This document shows positions 1 through 10,421 of a DNA stretch of 64,000 bases, one piece after another. A model generated the notes under the pieces. The model was not told where the DNA came from and did not search any database. It saw only the letters and a list, made by a program, of their open reading frames with translations. The number at the start of each line of letters is the position of its first letter. Positions within the stretch are counted from its first letter, which is position 1. The position numbers were made by a program, and so were the translations under genes. This DNA is from Linum tenue (Eukaryota; Streptophyta; Magnoliopsida; Malpighiales; Linaceae), in assembly GCA_946122785.1 (NCBI GenBank), contig CAMGYJ010000002.1:19690492-19754491 (forward strand), in the 5' to 3' direction.

Positions 1-776
1 TAACAGTCCAATTTGCATAGCCGCGATGAATTGCCAAAAATAAGGATCATCGTTGTCCACTCGTTGAGATTTTCAACTCCAGATCATATTCCGTCATCTC
101 CAAATCTCATTGCATGTACCCTTTTCTTCAATAAAGTGGCGAAGTGTTGTCTTTTGCCAGCAGCTATTACTTTCACTGGAATTTGTCTCAAATAAGTGAT
201 ATCTTAAGCTAATCCTTCGAATTTTAATTGCAAGTGCCTTGTTTTAGTTTAAAGTTCAAGTGATTTGGTTCTAGACATTTATGACCTTCTCTGCAAAATA
301 CAGTTCGCGATTTTTTCAGAACAATTCGCGCTCTAATTAAATAAAATTCGCGTTTTTTGTGCAGTTTCTCCCCAGTCCACGATTTTGCGCTTGGGCCCAC
401 GAATTGTGTGACCATTAAAATTGCTCAAGGATCAAAACTGGAGACAACCACATTGAACCTAAAAATCATTCCGTTGTATAACTTCATATCTCATATCCCA
501 AAATTGCTTAGTAGCAAGTGTGACATTGATAGCAGACGACAACATGACCTCCATACTCTGTCATGCTATTTTTTCTATTGAAATTCCATATTTCAACAAA
601 TGAGCGGCAACATCGATCAATTTCCAATGACGACCATGGCAAATATTGACTAATTAGAATGCCCCTTACACTCTTATCTAACTCATTACCTTTTTTTCCA
701 TATATAAGTGACTTTATTAGTTCACAATGCTAAATTGTGATAGTTGCCTTATTCCACTCCATTCTAGTTAATCTTA
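1..776. other. 3' flank of KS-A, no gene seen
   Basis: No convincing coding region is visible; only short spurious reading frames occur. It is AT-rich flanking DNA downstream of the KS-A stop codon, so the KS-A 3' UTR and polyadenylation signals should lie in the upper part. No repeat or transposon end was recognised. Confidence 0.6.
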
Positions 777-3700
777 TTAAGGAGATAGGTGGATAGGTTC
801 ATCAAGGATGGACTTGGCTACACCAACCATTTCCTCATTAGTGTACCCATCATTGTTCATGTAAAAAAGGTGACAAGCCTTTGTCATGTTCCAAAACAAC
901 TGCTTGCAGCAGTTTGGTATTCCATTCTCCTTCTCCAACAACACCAACTTCAACAGTTGCTTCGTCTCCCTCTCAATTAGTCTCTTCACCTCTTCCATGG
1001 CGTCGTCCAAGGTCCTACCACCTTCATGCATCAGCACCGAGACCGCATTCACCGTCCCTTGCTCCGACTCCCTCTGCAGAAACCACAGTCTTAAACTCAT
1101 CGCCAAACCCACAAAACTTGCTCTGAGTAATGAATTCAGATCCAGAGAGAAAGCTATTTCACCTGAACTCCTCTCCAGTCATTGAGCAAGCGCCCACAAG
1201 TGTTCATCGCTTCATACAGATTCTTATACTCTGCACTGCTCACCATCTCCTCCGAGAGCTTTGGACCTACTAAATATACAGAAGGAAGAACAATCGGCAG
1301 CAATGCGAATGACATGCCTGCGTTCTGCAAATATTCATCCATTGTTGGCACCCACTTGTTCTTTGACCACTCCGCTTCTTTCAACATTGACTTCACCGTT
1401 TCCACCCACTGTCACATATATGGTAGTTTCACATTACCAAACTGTTAATATACTATAATATAGTAGCAAAGGTTTGACAAATGGAAATCCTAGTTGGGTC
1501 ACAGAGTAGCAAAGAAAGGTAAAAGAGATTAAAGAGAGCTTCAACTCACAATGTCATTTATATGACTGGAAACATCACGTCCTTGCCATGCCAATGCCAT
1601 GTCTCCAACTTCACGAATGGTGCCTCGGATTGCTGTGAAAAGGATCTCGACTTCCTCGGAGCAAAAATCTATGCTTGCATCATCCACTTCACCCCTGCAA
1701 TTCATTGAAAACCTTATAATTTCGACTGGCAGATAGAGTGGAAGAATGATAAGCATCACCAAGAACATGATTGAAGGTAGCGTACTTCTCAAGCAACTGA
1801 ACAAGGTTTATTAATTCTTCCATGGAACCCGCGACATCGAAAAAGTCATCCACGACAGTTGTAAGCACGCCATTTTTGGTCCATGAGATGCGAGCATCAG
1901 ATAATTCAGGTGCATAGATAGTTGCAGCAGCTGAAAAGTAGCAATAGCCCAGTTTCTGCCTCGCAAATGATAGCTTGTCTAACTTGTTCTCAATGATCCA
2001 CCTGCATACATAACCCGAGTTCGTAAGAATGGTACACAACAAGCAACTTTTTAGCTATGGCTGACAAATTTTAAGTTCCTTGCAGGATGTTAAAGTTGCA
2101 GCTCGAAGAAAGAATAGCTAAACCGCTCCTAACACGTCTCTGGAAGAAGTGGACAGGATAAACCTCTCAACAAACATGCAAACAGCAAACAACAGAAGGA
2201 AAGTATCAAGAATCAAACCTTCCTAGCAGCTTGAGTTCTTTCTGCTGTATCGACTGGCAGAAATTGAAGTCTTCTGCTGCCAGTTTAAGAAGATCCTTAT
2301 TCCCAATGTTTGGACAACTAGTATTGCAACCAGAACCATAAAGCGGCAAACCACAGTGAGCAGAAGTAAAATTCTTTCAGAGGTACTTCAGATTCAGGGA
2401 GAAGGAAAGAGGTGTACCGATAGGAGGTCTTCAAGGTCCAAGTGTAATCTATATCACTGTAATGGTGAATGCTTCTCATATGGCATAAGCGATCCAAATC
2501 AACATGATAGGGAAATGTGAGAGCATCTTGCACCTGAAATGAGATGAAAGGTATCTTAGCAAAGAGTAGGATTCAAGAACATAGAATTTTATCTTTCTTT
2601 CTGGGTTTGCTCCAAAAAAGACAAATAGTAGCATTTATCTAAAAGGTACTGCTTCTATCTCTTAAGTTTAAGCATATTCCATAGTTACTCTGGAAGAGCT
2701 ATGTTTTCCCTGAAATAGCAGGTTCTACTGATCTCTAATAATTCATCAAGCACTAACCCTGAGTACATCATACCTTTGTGCTGATACTCTCATCAATTTG
2801 GTCACGATAAATCGAGTCGTTGCAGAATTCCTGTTTAAGGAAATTCATGGTCCAAGAATTTAGTTCTTCCAGGATAGGTTCTTCTGGATAAATTATTTGT
2901 GAAGCTTTGTGCAATTCCAGTACAGCAGTCTTGTCCTTTAAGTATCCTTCTAGTGAATTGAAGAAACAATCTTCTGAGAATGGAGATAGACGATCTGTAG
3001 GTAATTTTAACACAGCAAGTCAGAAGTTGACAGTAGAAAAATAACATCACGTGATCACCATAACACCATTTTCATGCATTTGAAAGACATACCTGAAGAG
3101 ACATCGTATCCATAGACACGCAACAATCTAAAAGCCATAGAACATGTGGTTGTATTCAGAAATATTTCTTCATCCCCTTGCAACCAGCATCTGTTTATGT
3201 GATAGGTGTATCATGGTTTCACTCATAAATTCCGTTAAAACACAATCCTAGAGCTAAGTAAATAATTGCTTACTGGTATGTCTGGTCCAGCAACATCTTT
3301 ATTTCATTGGTGAAATGTCGAGCAACTCCCAGACTTTCAAGAGTGTCTATGACTGAAAGGCGGCTGCGTATGTCCAGTGGATGTATTGTTGGAGCTAACA
3401 AGGACATAGGCAGTAGTGGTTTTCAGTAGATGTTAAAAAAGAAGGTGGGGCAAGGATTCTAGAAGACTGTAGTTAAAAATGACAGACCAGCATTCTCAAA
3501 TTTGTCTAAGATGGCAGACAGATAGCGAAGGCAATCAGGATCTCGAAGATGAGAAAAAGCAACTGCAGTAGTCGAAGGTGAGTTGAAGAGGGATCCATTC
3601 TGCCTCTGATATTTCATCACCATGTCCCAGTCTTGTGTGTGTTGGATACCTTCTGAAACATATGCCAAGTAGGCTCTCCTTCCCTCTGCATTTCTACTGA

Positions 3701-4754
3701 ACCCACTAATGTAGAAGGAGAGAATAAAATGAGAGCATAAATAGGGAAGCAATGCATGCATATACAGTACAGAAGATGGGGGATTATACCTTGTAAGCTC
3801 CACATTTCTCTTAGTTAGCATAGCATCTACATCAGTTGACTTGAAAGGGAGGTTCAATCGTAAATCTTTTGCACAGTCAATCATGCCAGGGAATATTATG
3901 TCAAACCCAATAGGTACATGCTGCTTCTGATCCGTTAGGGAAGCTGAATTGCAGTCAAGAAACCGGAGTCCTACAACAACATCGCAGAAACATGTGTGCA
4001 TAAATGTTCTAGAGTAGTTTTTAAAGTAAAATCTCGATTTGGACTAACCCATTGAGGAATGTAAGTTGTATATTATTTACCTTTAGTGACTTGTTGTTCA
4101 CCAAGGCCCCAACGTTGGAGAGCGAGAATGCAAGCCAAGGTAGAGGAGAGAGCATCCTTGGTTAAGGATGGATCACGACGAGGGAGACCCCAAGAGCCAT
4201 CACTCCGTTGGTTGTCCAGTATCCATCTAGCACATTGAGGGAAGAAAGGAGAGTCTTGGATGGATGAAGTAGGAGTTGGAACCATGGCCATCCAAGCAGT
4301 GTCGTATGCAGACACTGAGAGTTGAGCCTCATCAAACATCTTCTTTATCTGTTGTATTCTTCTCGAGTCATCGCAGCTCTGCAATCGGAAAACAGATGAT
4401 GCTTAATTTGTAAGTAGTATGCCCATCATCACACAAAAAATAAGAGAGGAAGAGGGAAATGTAGCTTCTGGTGCAGTGATTAGGATAACAGAAAATGAAG
4501 AAGAGGGGAATGGAGGAATACCAAACTGGTGTTGCTAAATTCTGTGGTGAGCAGTGATCCAGATTCTCTGCATTTTGCTGCACAAGGAGAGCAGCCGAGG
4601 GAGAAGTTTGAAAGTTGGGTTTACTTGGTAATTTTTTTCCAAAGAAACTATCATCATTGATGTAAAGTGAAGAGAAGGAAGCTGAACCTGGGATAGCAGC
4701 AGGAACAAGAGGAGACACAGATTTAGAAGACATTGGAGGTTGACTACCTGCCAT
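777..4754 (-). CDS. KS: ent-kaurene synthase-like diterpene synthase (KS-A), 13 exons, intact
   Basis: Class I diterpene synthase of the TPS-e/f (kaurene synthase) type. The family ionises a bicyclic diphosphate such as ent-copalyl diphosphate and cyclises it in plastids. Exons read from GT-AG borders: 4754-4522, 4376-4081, 3970-3790, 3705-3488, 3394-3274, 3190-3093, 2994-2774, 2533-2418, 2317-2219, 2001-1786, 1694-1550, 1408-1163, 1073-777. They total 2487 nt, 828 residues plus stop, with every junction in phase. A Ser/Pro-rich leader of about 75 residues precedes the body, consistent with a transit peptide. SAYDTAW is at about 100-106, the Mg-binding DDFFD at about 579-583 and ND..G...E at about 724-732. 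No class II DxDD motif was seen, as expected for KS. In-frame Met codons also occur at 4772 and 4760; 4754 was chosen because all three copies share it. The exon 2 acceptor is the least certain border. The exact product is not deducible; the residues around PI at 686-687 are atypical. Confidence 0.9.
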
Positions 4755-4784
4755 TGCCATGCAAACAAACATTTTTATTTTTTT

Positions 4785-4880
4785 TTACAGTGAAGCAGGG
4801 TGGTTCTTTATCGTTGCTTCACTTTGCATGTATACATGCACGATGCTCCTTGCAAAATTGTAGCCAAAAGGGCTTCACTT
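4785..4880 (-). promoter_or_regulatory. Promoter-proximal block shared by the three KS copies
   Basis: Just upstream of KS-A exon 1 is a block that recurs, with small changes, upstream of the exon-1 relic (about 6890-6945) and KS-B (about 18245-18310). It includes a run like GTTGCTTCACTTTGCATG (plus-strand orientation) and an A/T run next to the ATG. Conservation with exon 1 shows that the promoter was duplicated together with the gene. No specific transcription factor site is claimed. Confidence 0.6.
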
Positions 4881-5114
4881 ATATAAGGCAAAGAGAGACC
4901 CTTGGGTGGTCGAACACGAAATTGCAACTACAAGAGAAAAAGTGAAATCTCATGAGTTAGTCTTCATTGAAAAGACACTTCCGCCTAATCTCGTACTGAA
5001 AATATCACCTTCAGAGAACGATGTGTCATGGCCAAAGGCATCACTGACTGCTCATTCATTATTGGTCAAAGTCAAGTATCGATGTCTAATCTGTCTCCCG
5101 CACCACAACTGGGG

Positions 5115-5281
5115 CACGTAATCCGCCATTAATTTGGAATTATTAAGGGGTTCATTGAACCTCAAAAATTGAAGTACTAATGAAACCAACAGAGTGAGAT
5201 TAGAGTCATTCGAGAAATGATAAGACAGTGGGAGCATCAATTTTTCTTAGACATGCCTTGGAAAGAAGACAGAAGAAAAAC
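5115..5281. repeat. KS upstream duplicated block, copy 1 (first part)
   Basis: This sequence aligns by eye with 18327-18450 upstream of KS-B, including GCCTTGGAAAGAAGAC. It is cut at 5281 by the foldback element and resumes at 6453, continuing to about 6720. A further diverged copy lies at about 9975-10250. It marks the unit of segmental duplication that carried the synthase genes. Confidence 0.7.
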
Positions 5282-6443
5282 GGAAAATTTCCCACTATAC
5301 ACATGTTTTTAAAAAAAAATTCAAAATACACACGTTATGAAAATATTTCCCAATCTATGCATGTTTGGGCCTTTACCGCGTCAGACTAAGGCGGTGATTG
5401 GATCACCACGTTCAAGAAGAGCGGTTATTGCATCACCGCGTTAGAGGAAAACGGTGATTGCATCACCGCTGTAGAGGAGGGCGGTGATTGCATCAGCAGT
5501 GCATCACCGCTCTAGAGAAAGGCGGTGAAGGCCTGACCTTCGTCAAATCTTTAAAAAACGTAATTTTGTGCTCGGTTATCCGATCGTGGTGAAATTTTTT
5601 TTTATTCCGCATAATTTTTCGAGATCTTGCAAGCCGCAAACCGAAGGCGGTTTGGTCCCGCCTTCGTCCCGAAAAAATGTCGTTTGCTACCCCGAACGAG
5701 CCTTTTTTCGATTTCGTCAAACTTTGAACGACCATAACTTTGTGCTCCACAATCCGAAAATCATGAATTTTTTTTTGATTTTGCATAACTTTTTGAGGAC
5801 TACAATTTTTATCATAGACATAATTTCGGAATGTACTTGGATTCCTAAAAAGGGAAGGTAAACTTATTCCCAAAATCCCGTATATCCAAAATAATTCATT
5901 TTTTGAAAATTCTCTCCTACTAAAAATTGTAGTCCTCAAAAAGTTATGCAAATTAAAAAAAAATTCATGATTTTTCGGATTGTGGAGCACAAAGTTATGG
6001 TCGTTCAAAGTTTGACGAAATCGAAAAAGGCTCGTTCGGGGTAGCAAACGACGTTTTTTTGGGACGAAGGCGGGACCAAACCGCCTTTGGCCGTTTGAGG
6101 CTTGCAAGATCTCGAAAAATTATGCGGAATCAAAAAAAAATTCACCACGATCGGATAACCGAGCACAAAGTTACGTTTTTTTACAGATTCGACGAAGGTC
6201 AGGCCTTCACCGCGGCCGTTGAATGCGGTGAAGCTATCACCGTTTTTGTCTACAGCGGTGATGCAATCACCGTTTTTCTCTAACGCGGTGATGCAATCAC
6301 CGCTCTTCTTTAACGCGGTGAAGCAATCACCGCCTTAGTCTGACGCGGTGAAGGCCCAAACATGCGTAGATTGAGAATTTTTTCATAACATGTGTATTTT
6401 GAGATTTTTTTTTTAAAAACATGTGTACAGTGGGATTTTTTCC
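5282..6443. mobile_element. Foldback (Mutator-like) transposon with very long inverted repeats
   Basis: The element is about 1.16 kb and almost wholly palindromic. The left arm (about 5282-5820) and right arm (about 5925-6443) are inverted copies around a short centre near 5870. The ends begin GGAAAA and are flanked by a 9-bp direct repeat AAGAAAAAC (5273-5281 and 6444-6452). The homologous block upstream of KS-B lacks the insert and serves as a paralogous empty site. The 9-bp duplication and long inverted repeats fit non-autonomous Mutator-type foldback elements. No transposase is encoded; the reading frames in it are palindromic shadows. Confidence 0.85.
5385..5525. repeat. Short palindromic array in foldback left arm
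   Basis: About five units of the form GCGGTGATTGCATCACCGC, each a small palindrome with a variable linker of roughly 15-20 bases. The inverted counterpart occupies about 6205-6350 in the right arm. The GC-rich unit contrasts with the AT-rich ends of the element. Confidence 0.75.
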
Positions 6444-6452
6444 AAGAAAAAC

Positions 6453-6720
6453 GGAGTCTCTTTAATTAATCACACCAACTGTTTGATCAAATTCCTCAAC
6501 GAAGGGAACGTAGCAGAAACAACAATTTATGATGTGGGGTTCTCGAAGAACACTACACTACCACAGATTTACGTTCAAAGCTGGCAACTCGGGGACCTCC
6601 AAAGTCCAAACGGTATTGGCTGAAGAATAATGGAGATACGTACAGGAAGGACAGAGAGAAACGGTCACGCACCCTTTTACTGTAAGCAAGCTAAAGCATC
6701 GCTACTGCTGCGGAATTGCT
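6453..6720. repeat. KS upstream duplicated block, copy 1 (second part)
   Basis: Continuation of the block interrupted by the foldback element. It aligns with 18450-18715 (for example GGTCACGCACCCTTTTACTGTAA occurs in both with minor change; only part is shown: CACGCACCCTTTTACTGTAA). It abuts the KS exon-1 relic directly, so the third copy lies immediately behind KS-A. Confidence 0.7.
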
Positions 6721-6870
6721 GAAGATGAGAGAGAGAAACAAATACTCTCTACATTTTGCTGAGAAGGAGAGCAGGCGAGGCTTGAACCTGTAATAGCAGC
6801 AGGAACCAGAGGAAACAAAGTGGTAAAAGACATGGGATGGGAGGTTGACCCTCTGCCATTGCCAAGCAAA
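6720..6870 (-). pseudogene. KS exon-1 relic (third synthase copy)
   Basis: Read on the minus strand, this matches the start of KS-A and KS-B: an ATG GCA context, a leader with QPP, a Phe/Pro-rich stretch and [12 protein letters not shown], ending near a remnant of the LLVQQN region. The frame shifts early, after the QPP codons, and no later exon (SAYDTAW onward) is found beside it. It keeps the shared promoter block upstream (about 6890-6945). It is therefore a truncated, non-coding third paralogue, probably left by unequal exchange or deletion. Confidence 0.8.
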
Positions 6871-6889
6871 CGAACTTTAAAAAAAAAAT

Positions 6890-6945
6890 TACAGTGAAGC
6901 AGGGTGTTTCTTTGCTGTTGCTTCACTTTGCATGTATGCACTATC
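6890..6945 (-). promoter_or_regulatory. KS-type promoter block of the exon-1 relic
   Basis: Nearly the same sequence as upstream of KS-A and KS-B, with the GTTGCTTCACTTTGCATG core. It is truncated at about 6950, where the neighbouring transposon terminal repeat starts. Confidence 0.55.
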
Positions 6946-7633
6946 CCCCGCCGTCTGCGTTGCCACTAAAATTAACTTATTTCATTCGTAGTCACTTAAA
7001 TTAGTTTAACAATTCAAGGTTGATCACTCTCCGTTAGTCTTCGTTAACTTTAGTTGACGTGGTATTCAATTTCAAGAGGTGAGTCGGGGCAATGTATTTC
7101 GAAGTTGTCCAAACATGGAATGTAAGTATGTAACCGATTTTGCTTTCGTCGCACACTTTGAACTAGTCGTACTTGACAATTTTGGGTTCGTTCTTCTCCT
7201 CTGCTTCCTCTGCTCCTCCCTTGAGACACCTGAGCTCTATCAACCTGGGATCAAACTCATCGACCTCAAATCTTCCGTCATGGGCTGATGTAGGGAACGG
7301 CAGCGGCGGGACCTCCGGGGAAGGGAACTGGGTTCTCGGCGTCAGAGTGTCGCTGGGCCCGATCCGGTGTTGAGGAGATGATGAGATTGGCTGTAGGGAT
7401 TTGGGCGGACGCATCCAGACAGGGGGGAAGTTCGGCTTTTGGGCGACGATGACGAGAAATGTTCAGTTTGCTTGGTGGTGGAGATTGTGTTGATCGTCAC
7501 CATCACCGTCGTCAGACTAGTAGTGGTAGTTGTCACCATCTTGAAGTTAGCGGGAACTAGATTGATATATGGTACCGGGAGGACTAGATTTGGAACCAGA
7601 TTTCTATCAATCAGTTTCTGTTTGAGTTACTAC

Positions 7634-8350
7634 ATGAAGAGATCTTCTTCATCCATGGAGTTGGATTCCGATCTGAGTCTCAAGGCGACGGAGCTGAGAT
7701 TAGGGTTGCCTGATTACTGCGGCGGACGACGAGCTGCCCGAGAAATCACAGGTCAACAGCACTTTTTCGACCACCGTATTGACAATCGGCATAATCAACA
7801 AGAGATCTTCGCCGGAAGCTCCGTCCTCCAACGAGTGCATGTCGCAGAGCGATTCAAGTGCGTCCGTTGTCGAAGATTGTGCTCCTCCTCCAGTTCCAGC
7901 AGATCGGGATGTATGCAGTGGCGGATCCAGGAATTCTACTTAGGGATGTTCTCTATAAAAAATTAAATTAAATAATTATTAAAAACACAATAACAAATGA
8001 GTTGTAGCGTAATTGAAAATATATTAACTAATAGTGGCAGTGTCCCAAATTTAAATCACACAAACTACTACTTAAATATTATTTATATCAATACGCAAAC
8101 TACTACGGGAGATTGGATAATCATTTTCCCAAATTTTAAAGGTGTCCCACTACCACTTAAACATTTTTTTTCTCATACGCAAATTACTATCGTAGGTTGA
8201 ATAATCGTGTTTCCAAATTTTAGGGGTGTCCCGGGACACCCCTAACCATGCATGTATCCGCCACTGTCATGCGGGACACCCCTAACCATGCATGTATCCG
8301 CCACTGTCATGTATGTGAAGATGAGCAAGGGCGGAGCTCCGTTTTGCCGA
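7634..8350 (+). pseudogene. Captured Aux/IAA repressor fragment (domains I and III)
   Basis: From the ATG at 7634 an N-terminus with LSLKATELRLGLP (7673-7711) is seen. This is the Aux/IAA domain I with its LxLxL EAR repression motif. A frameshift near 7725 moves the following Ser-rich linker (INKRSSPEAPSS) into another frame, which ends in a Pro run. After an inserted small transposon (about 7917-8303) the sequence resumes at 8312 with YVKMSKGGAPF, the start of the PB1-type domain III. The GWPPVRS degron of domain II was not found between them. The domain III/IV remainder and stop are absent. It is a fragment inside a transposon, not a working gene. Confidence 0.75.
7917..8303. mobile_element. 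Small inverted-repeat element inside the Aux/IAA fragment
   Basis: Ends CAGTGGCGGAT and ATCCGCCACTG are inverted, and ATGTATG lies on both sides, suggesting a 7-8 bp target duplication of hAT type. The right end is duplicated: about 40 bases including ACACCCCTAACCATGCATGT occur twice in tandem (about 8232-8305). The interior is AT-rich and non-coding. Confidence 0.6.
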
Positions 8351-8639
8351 TCATGAGGTGGAGGACTACGGTAGAAATTTATTTTTAATTTTTAATGATT
8401 TTGAAAATGAGGTGGAAATGGTAAGAAATTAAAAAATATTATTTTAATTGTTACGTCACACATTTAACGGTCAACTATCAGAGTTGACTGTCACATCAGT
8501 GAAAATTAACGAAGACTAACGGAGAGTGACCATGAATAGAATAAACTAATTTTAGTGACCATGAATAGAATAAACTAATTTTAGTGGCAAACGTGAAACT
8601 TTTTAGTAATTCCAGTGACCAAACTTGTAATTTACCCAA

Positions 8640-8890
8640 CCAAAAAGACTTCAATTAGGGTAAAATGCTAGGTTGATCACTAATATTGGTAGAAAAATTC
8701 ATGTTTAGTCACTAAAATTTTTTATTCAATTTGTGCTCACTAACTTTATACTCTCATTTCATCGATGGTCACTCTCCGGCTATTTCCGTTAACAGTGTTT
8801 ATGTGGAAATCTACTCTCATAGTTAAGCGTTAACAAAAATGGACGGAGAGTGCTCATTAATGAAACGAGAGTTCAAAGATTTTTTATCAT
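8640..8890. repeat. Imperfect hairpin related to the preceding transposon
   Basis: About 8741-8793 and 8815-8880 are imperfect inverted repeats sharing the CACTCTCCG core also present in the terminal repeats of the neighbouring element. It starts with GGGTAAAATG, like that element's terminus. Probably a diverged non-autonomous relative. Confidence 0.4.
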
Positions 8891-9974
8891 TCAAAACTTA
8901 GTTTTTCCATCTCTTTTTTTTTTCTTAATTGAGTCACCTCCTTCATTTTAATTTGGAATTTAAAATTTTTTGAATAAAATAATGCATTAATTATTATCTA
9001 CACAATCCATTTTGCTATATTTTTAAACAAAAAAAAAACATTCAAAACATGTTTTTGGTGATCTTATCATTATCATATCATGATGATATGATAGCATAAC
9101 TCATTCATTTTAACTTGAAATTAAAAAAAAATTGCATTGAAAGAATTCACTAATTATGATAATACATAATGGTATCTATTTTGCCATATTTTTTTAGCAA
9201 AGCAAAGATAGGTCATAATAAGACTGACAACACTATCATATCATTACCGTATCATGATATTATCACTATGAGAATATGATTATATCATGATATGATGACA
9301 TCAAAAAATTTGGTCAATGACAGGACTTCATATGATCTTATCATTCTGATACTACCACTACGGTAAGACTTCATAATAATATCTCACAGCTGTCCAGTCA
9401 TAATCTTACTACTATTGTAGACTGATAACATCATTATATCAGTATCATATCATGAAATTATCATTGTGATAACATCATATCACTGTCATATCATGATATT
9501 ATCGCTATATGATAGAGGTAAGATGACCAACACAAATTTGTTCTAAAAGAACATCAACATAGGCATCATCTTGCATAGCACATAAATTTTGATTTTTCTG
9601 CGCAACTTATTTTGAATTCGAAATAAAACAAATAAGATATGGTCTCGTTGAAAATTTGTAGAAGATTTAAAAAGTACATTAACTAGTGTATAGAGATTCA
9701 CTTAATTGTCCCCAAAATCTATAATTTTCCTCCTTACTCTACCATCAGATATCTTCTTCCTAATAACAACCATCGCATTTGATTTTGCAACTCCAAATAA
9801 AAAATGGATTTTGTATGGAAACCTAACCCATTTTCTTAGCAGTGCTAAAGTATTATCTTGCGATTGCATGTTGTGGTAAAAGCTGTTGAGATTAGAGTCA
9901 TTGCGATTTGTGAGACAAATTATAGGATTTTTTTTTTTTTTAAAACAAACTTATAAGATTTTGAGACTTGGATA
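8890..9974. repeat. AT-rich intergenic DNA with TATCATGATA palindromes
   Basis: No gene is seen. From about 9060 to 9520 the palindrome TATCATGATA and close variants recur many times in an AT-rich context. The rest is low-complexity. Confidence 0.6.
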
Positions 9975-10216
9975 GATCCAATCATGTTTTGGAAAAAAGA
10001 CAAAGAAAAGGGGTTGTCTCTTTCAATCATACCAATTGATTGGATCGAAAGCTTGCACAATTCCACTGATTATGTTCAAAGCTGGAAAATTGAGAACTTC
10101 CCATCCAAACACAACTCTCTGAAGAATATAATAGAGATAAAGGAAGAAAAAAGAGAGGAATGGTGACCGTAAGCAAGCAAAAGCCACCACTCTTCTGAAT
10201 TGCTGAAGATGATCAA

Positions 10217-10250
<34 letters not shown>
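9975..10250. repeat. KS upstream duplicated block, copy 2, with GA microsatellite
   Basis: A diverged copy of the block upstream of KS-A and KS-B: TTGGAAAAAAGAC, TCTCTTTCAATCA and a GTTCAAAGCTGG core are kept in order. It ends in a (GA)n run at about 10221-10250, where KS-B's copy has a shorter imperfect GA stretch. No synthase exon is attached. Confidence 0.65.
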
Positions 10251-10254
<4 letters not shown>

Positions 10255-10421
10255 GTGTTGGCGCCTTTCACTCCTTAGCTTCACAGAATCAAACTTGGGG
10301 ACGATTCTCTCCTTGCAGCTATAGCCATCAGAGTTTTGTCTCCTTGCAGTTATATAGCCATCAGAGTTTGCCAATTTCATTGACTAGAGCGAACAAAACT
10401 ACAAAAGTAAACATAAGAAAT

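Larger units (their letters stand above)
6962..8637. mobile_element. Inverted-repeat DNA transposon carrying an Aux/IAA fragment
   Basis: The flanks 6962-7062 and about 8467-8637 are imperfect inverted copies sharing CACTCTCCGTTAGTCTTCGT and GCCACTAAAATTA. The right end finishes in a TTTACCC-type terminus; the left terminus is missing next to the KS relic. The right arm contains a short internal duplication of about 33 bases. Between the arms lies non-repetitive, higher-GC coding-like DNA including Aux/IAA domains. This is the layout of a Pack-type element, but no target duplication could be identified because the left end is lost. Confidence 0.6.

Noticed and set aside
5493..6283. Reading frames of up to 204 codons within the foldback element
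   Set aside because: They run across the palindrome and repeat the same peptide pieces in mirror positions; they are products of the inverted arms, not genes.
9060..9520. CRISPR-like array of repeats
   Set aside because: The window is plant nuclear DNA, the units are short palindromes with no constant spacing, and there are no cas genes.
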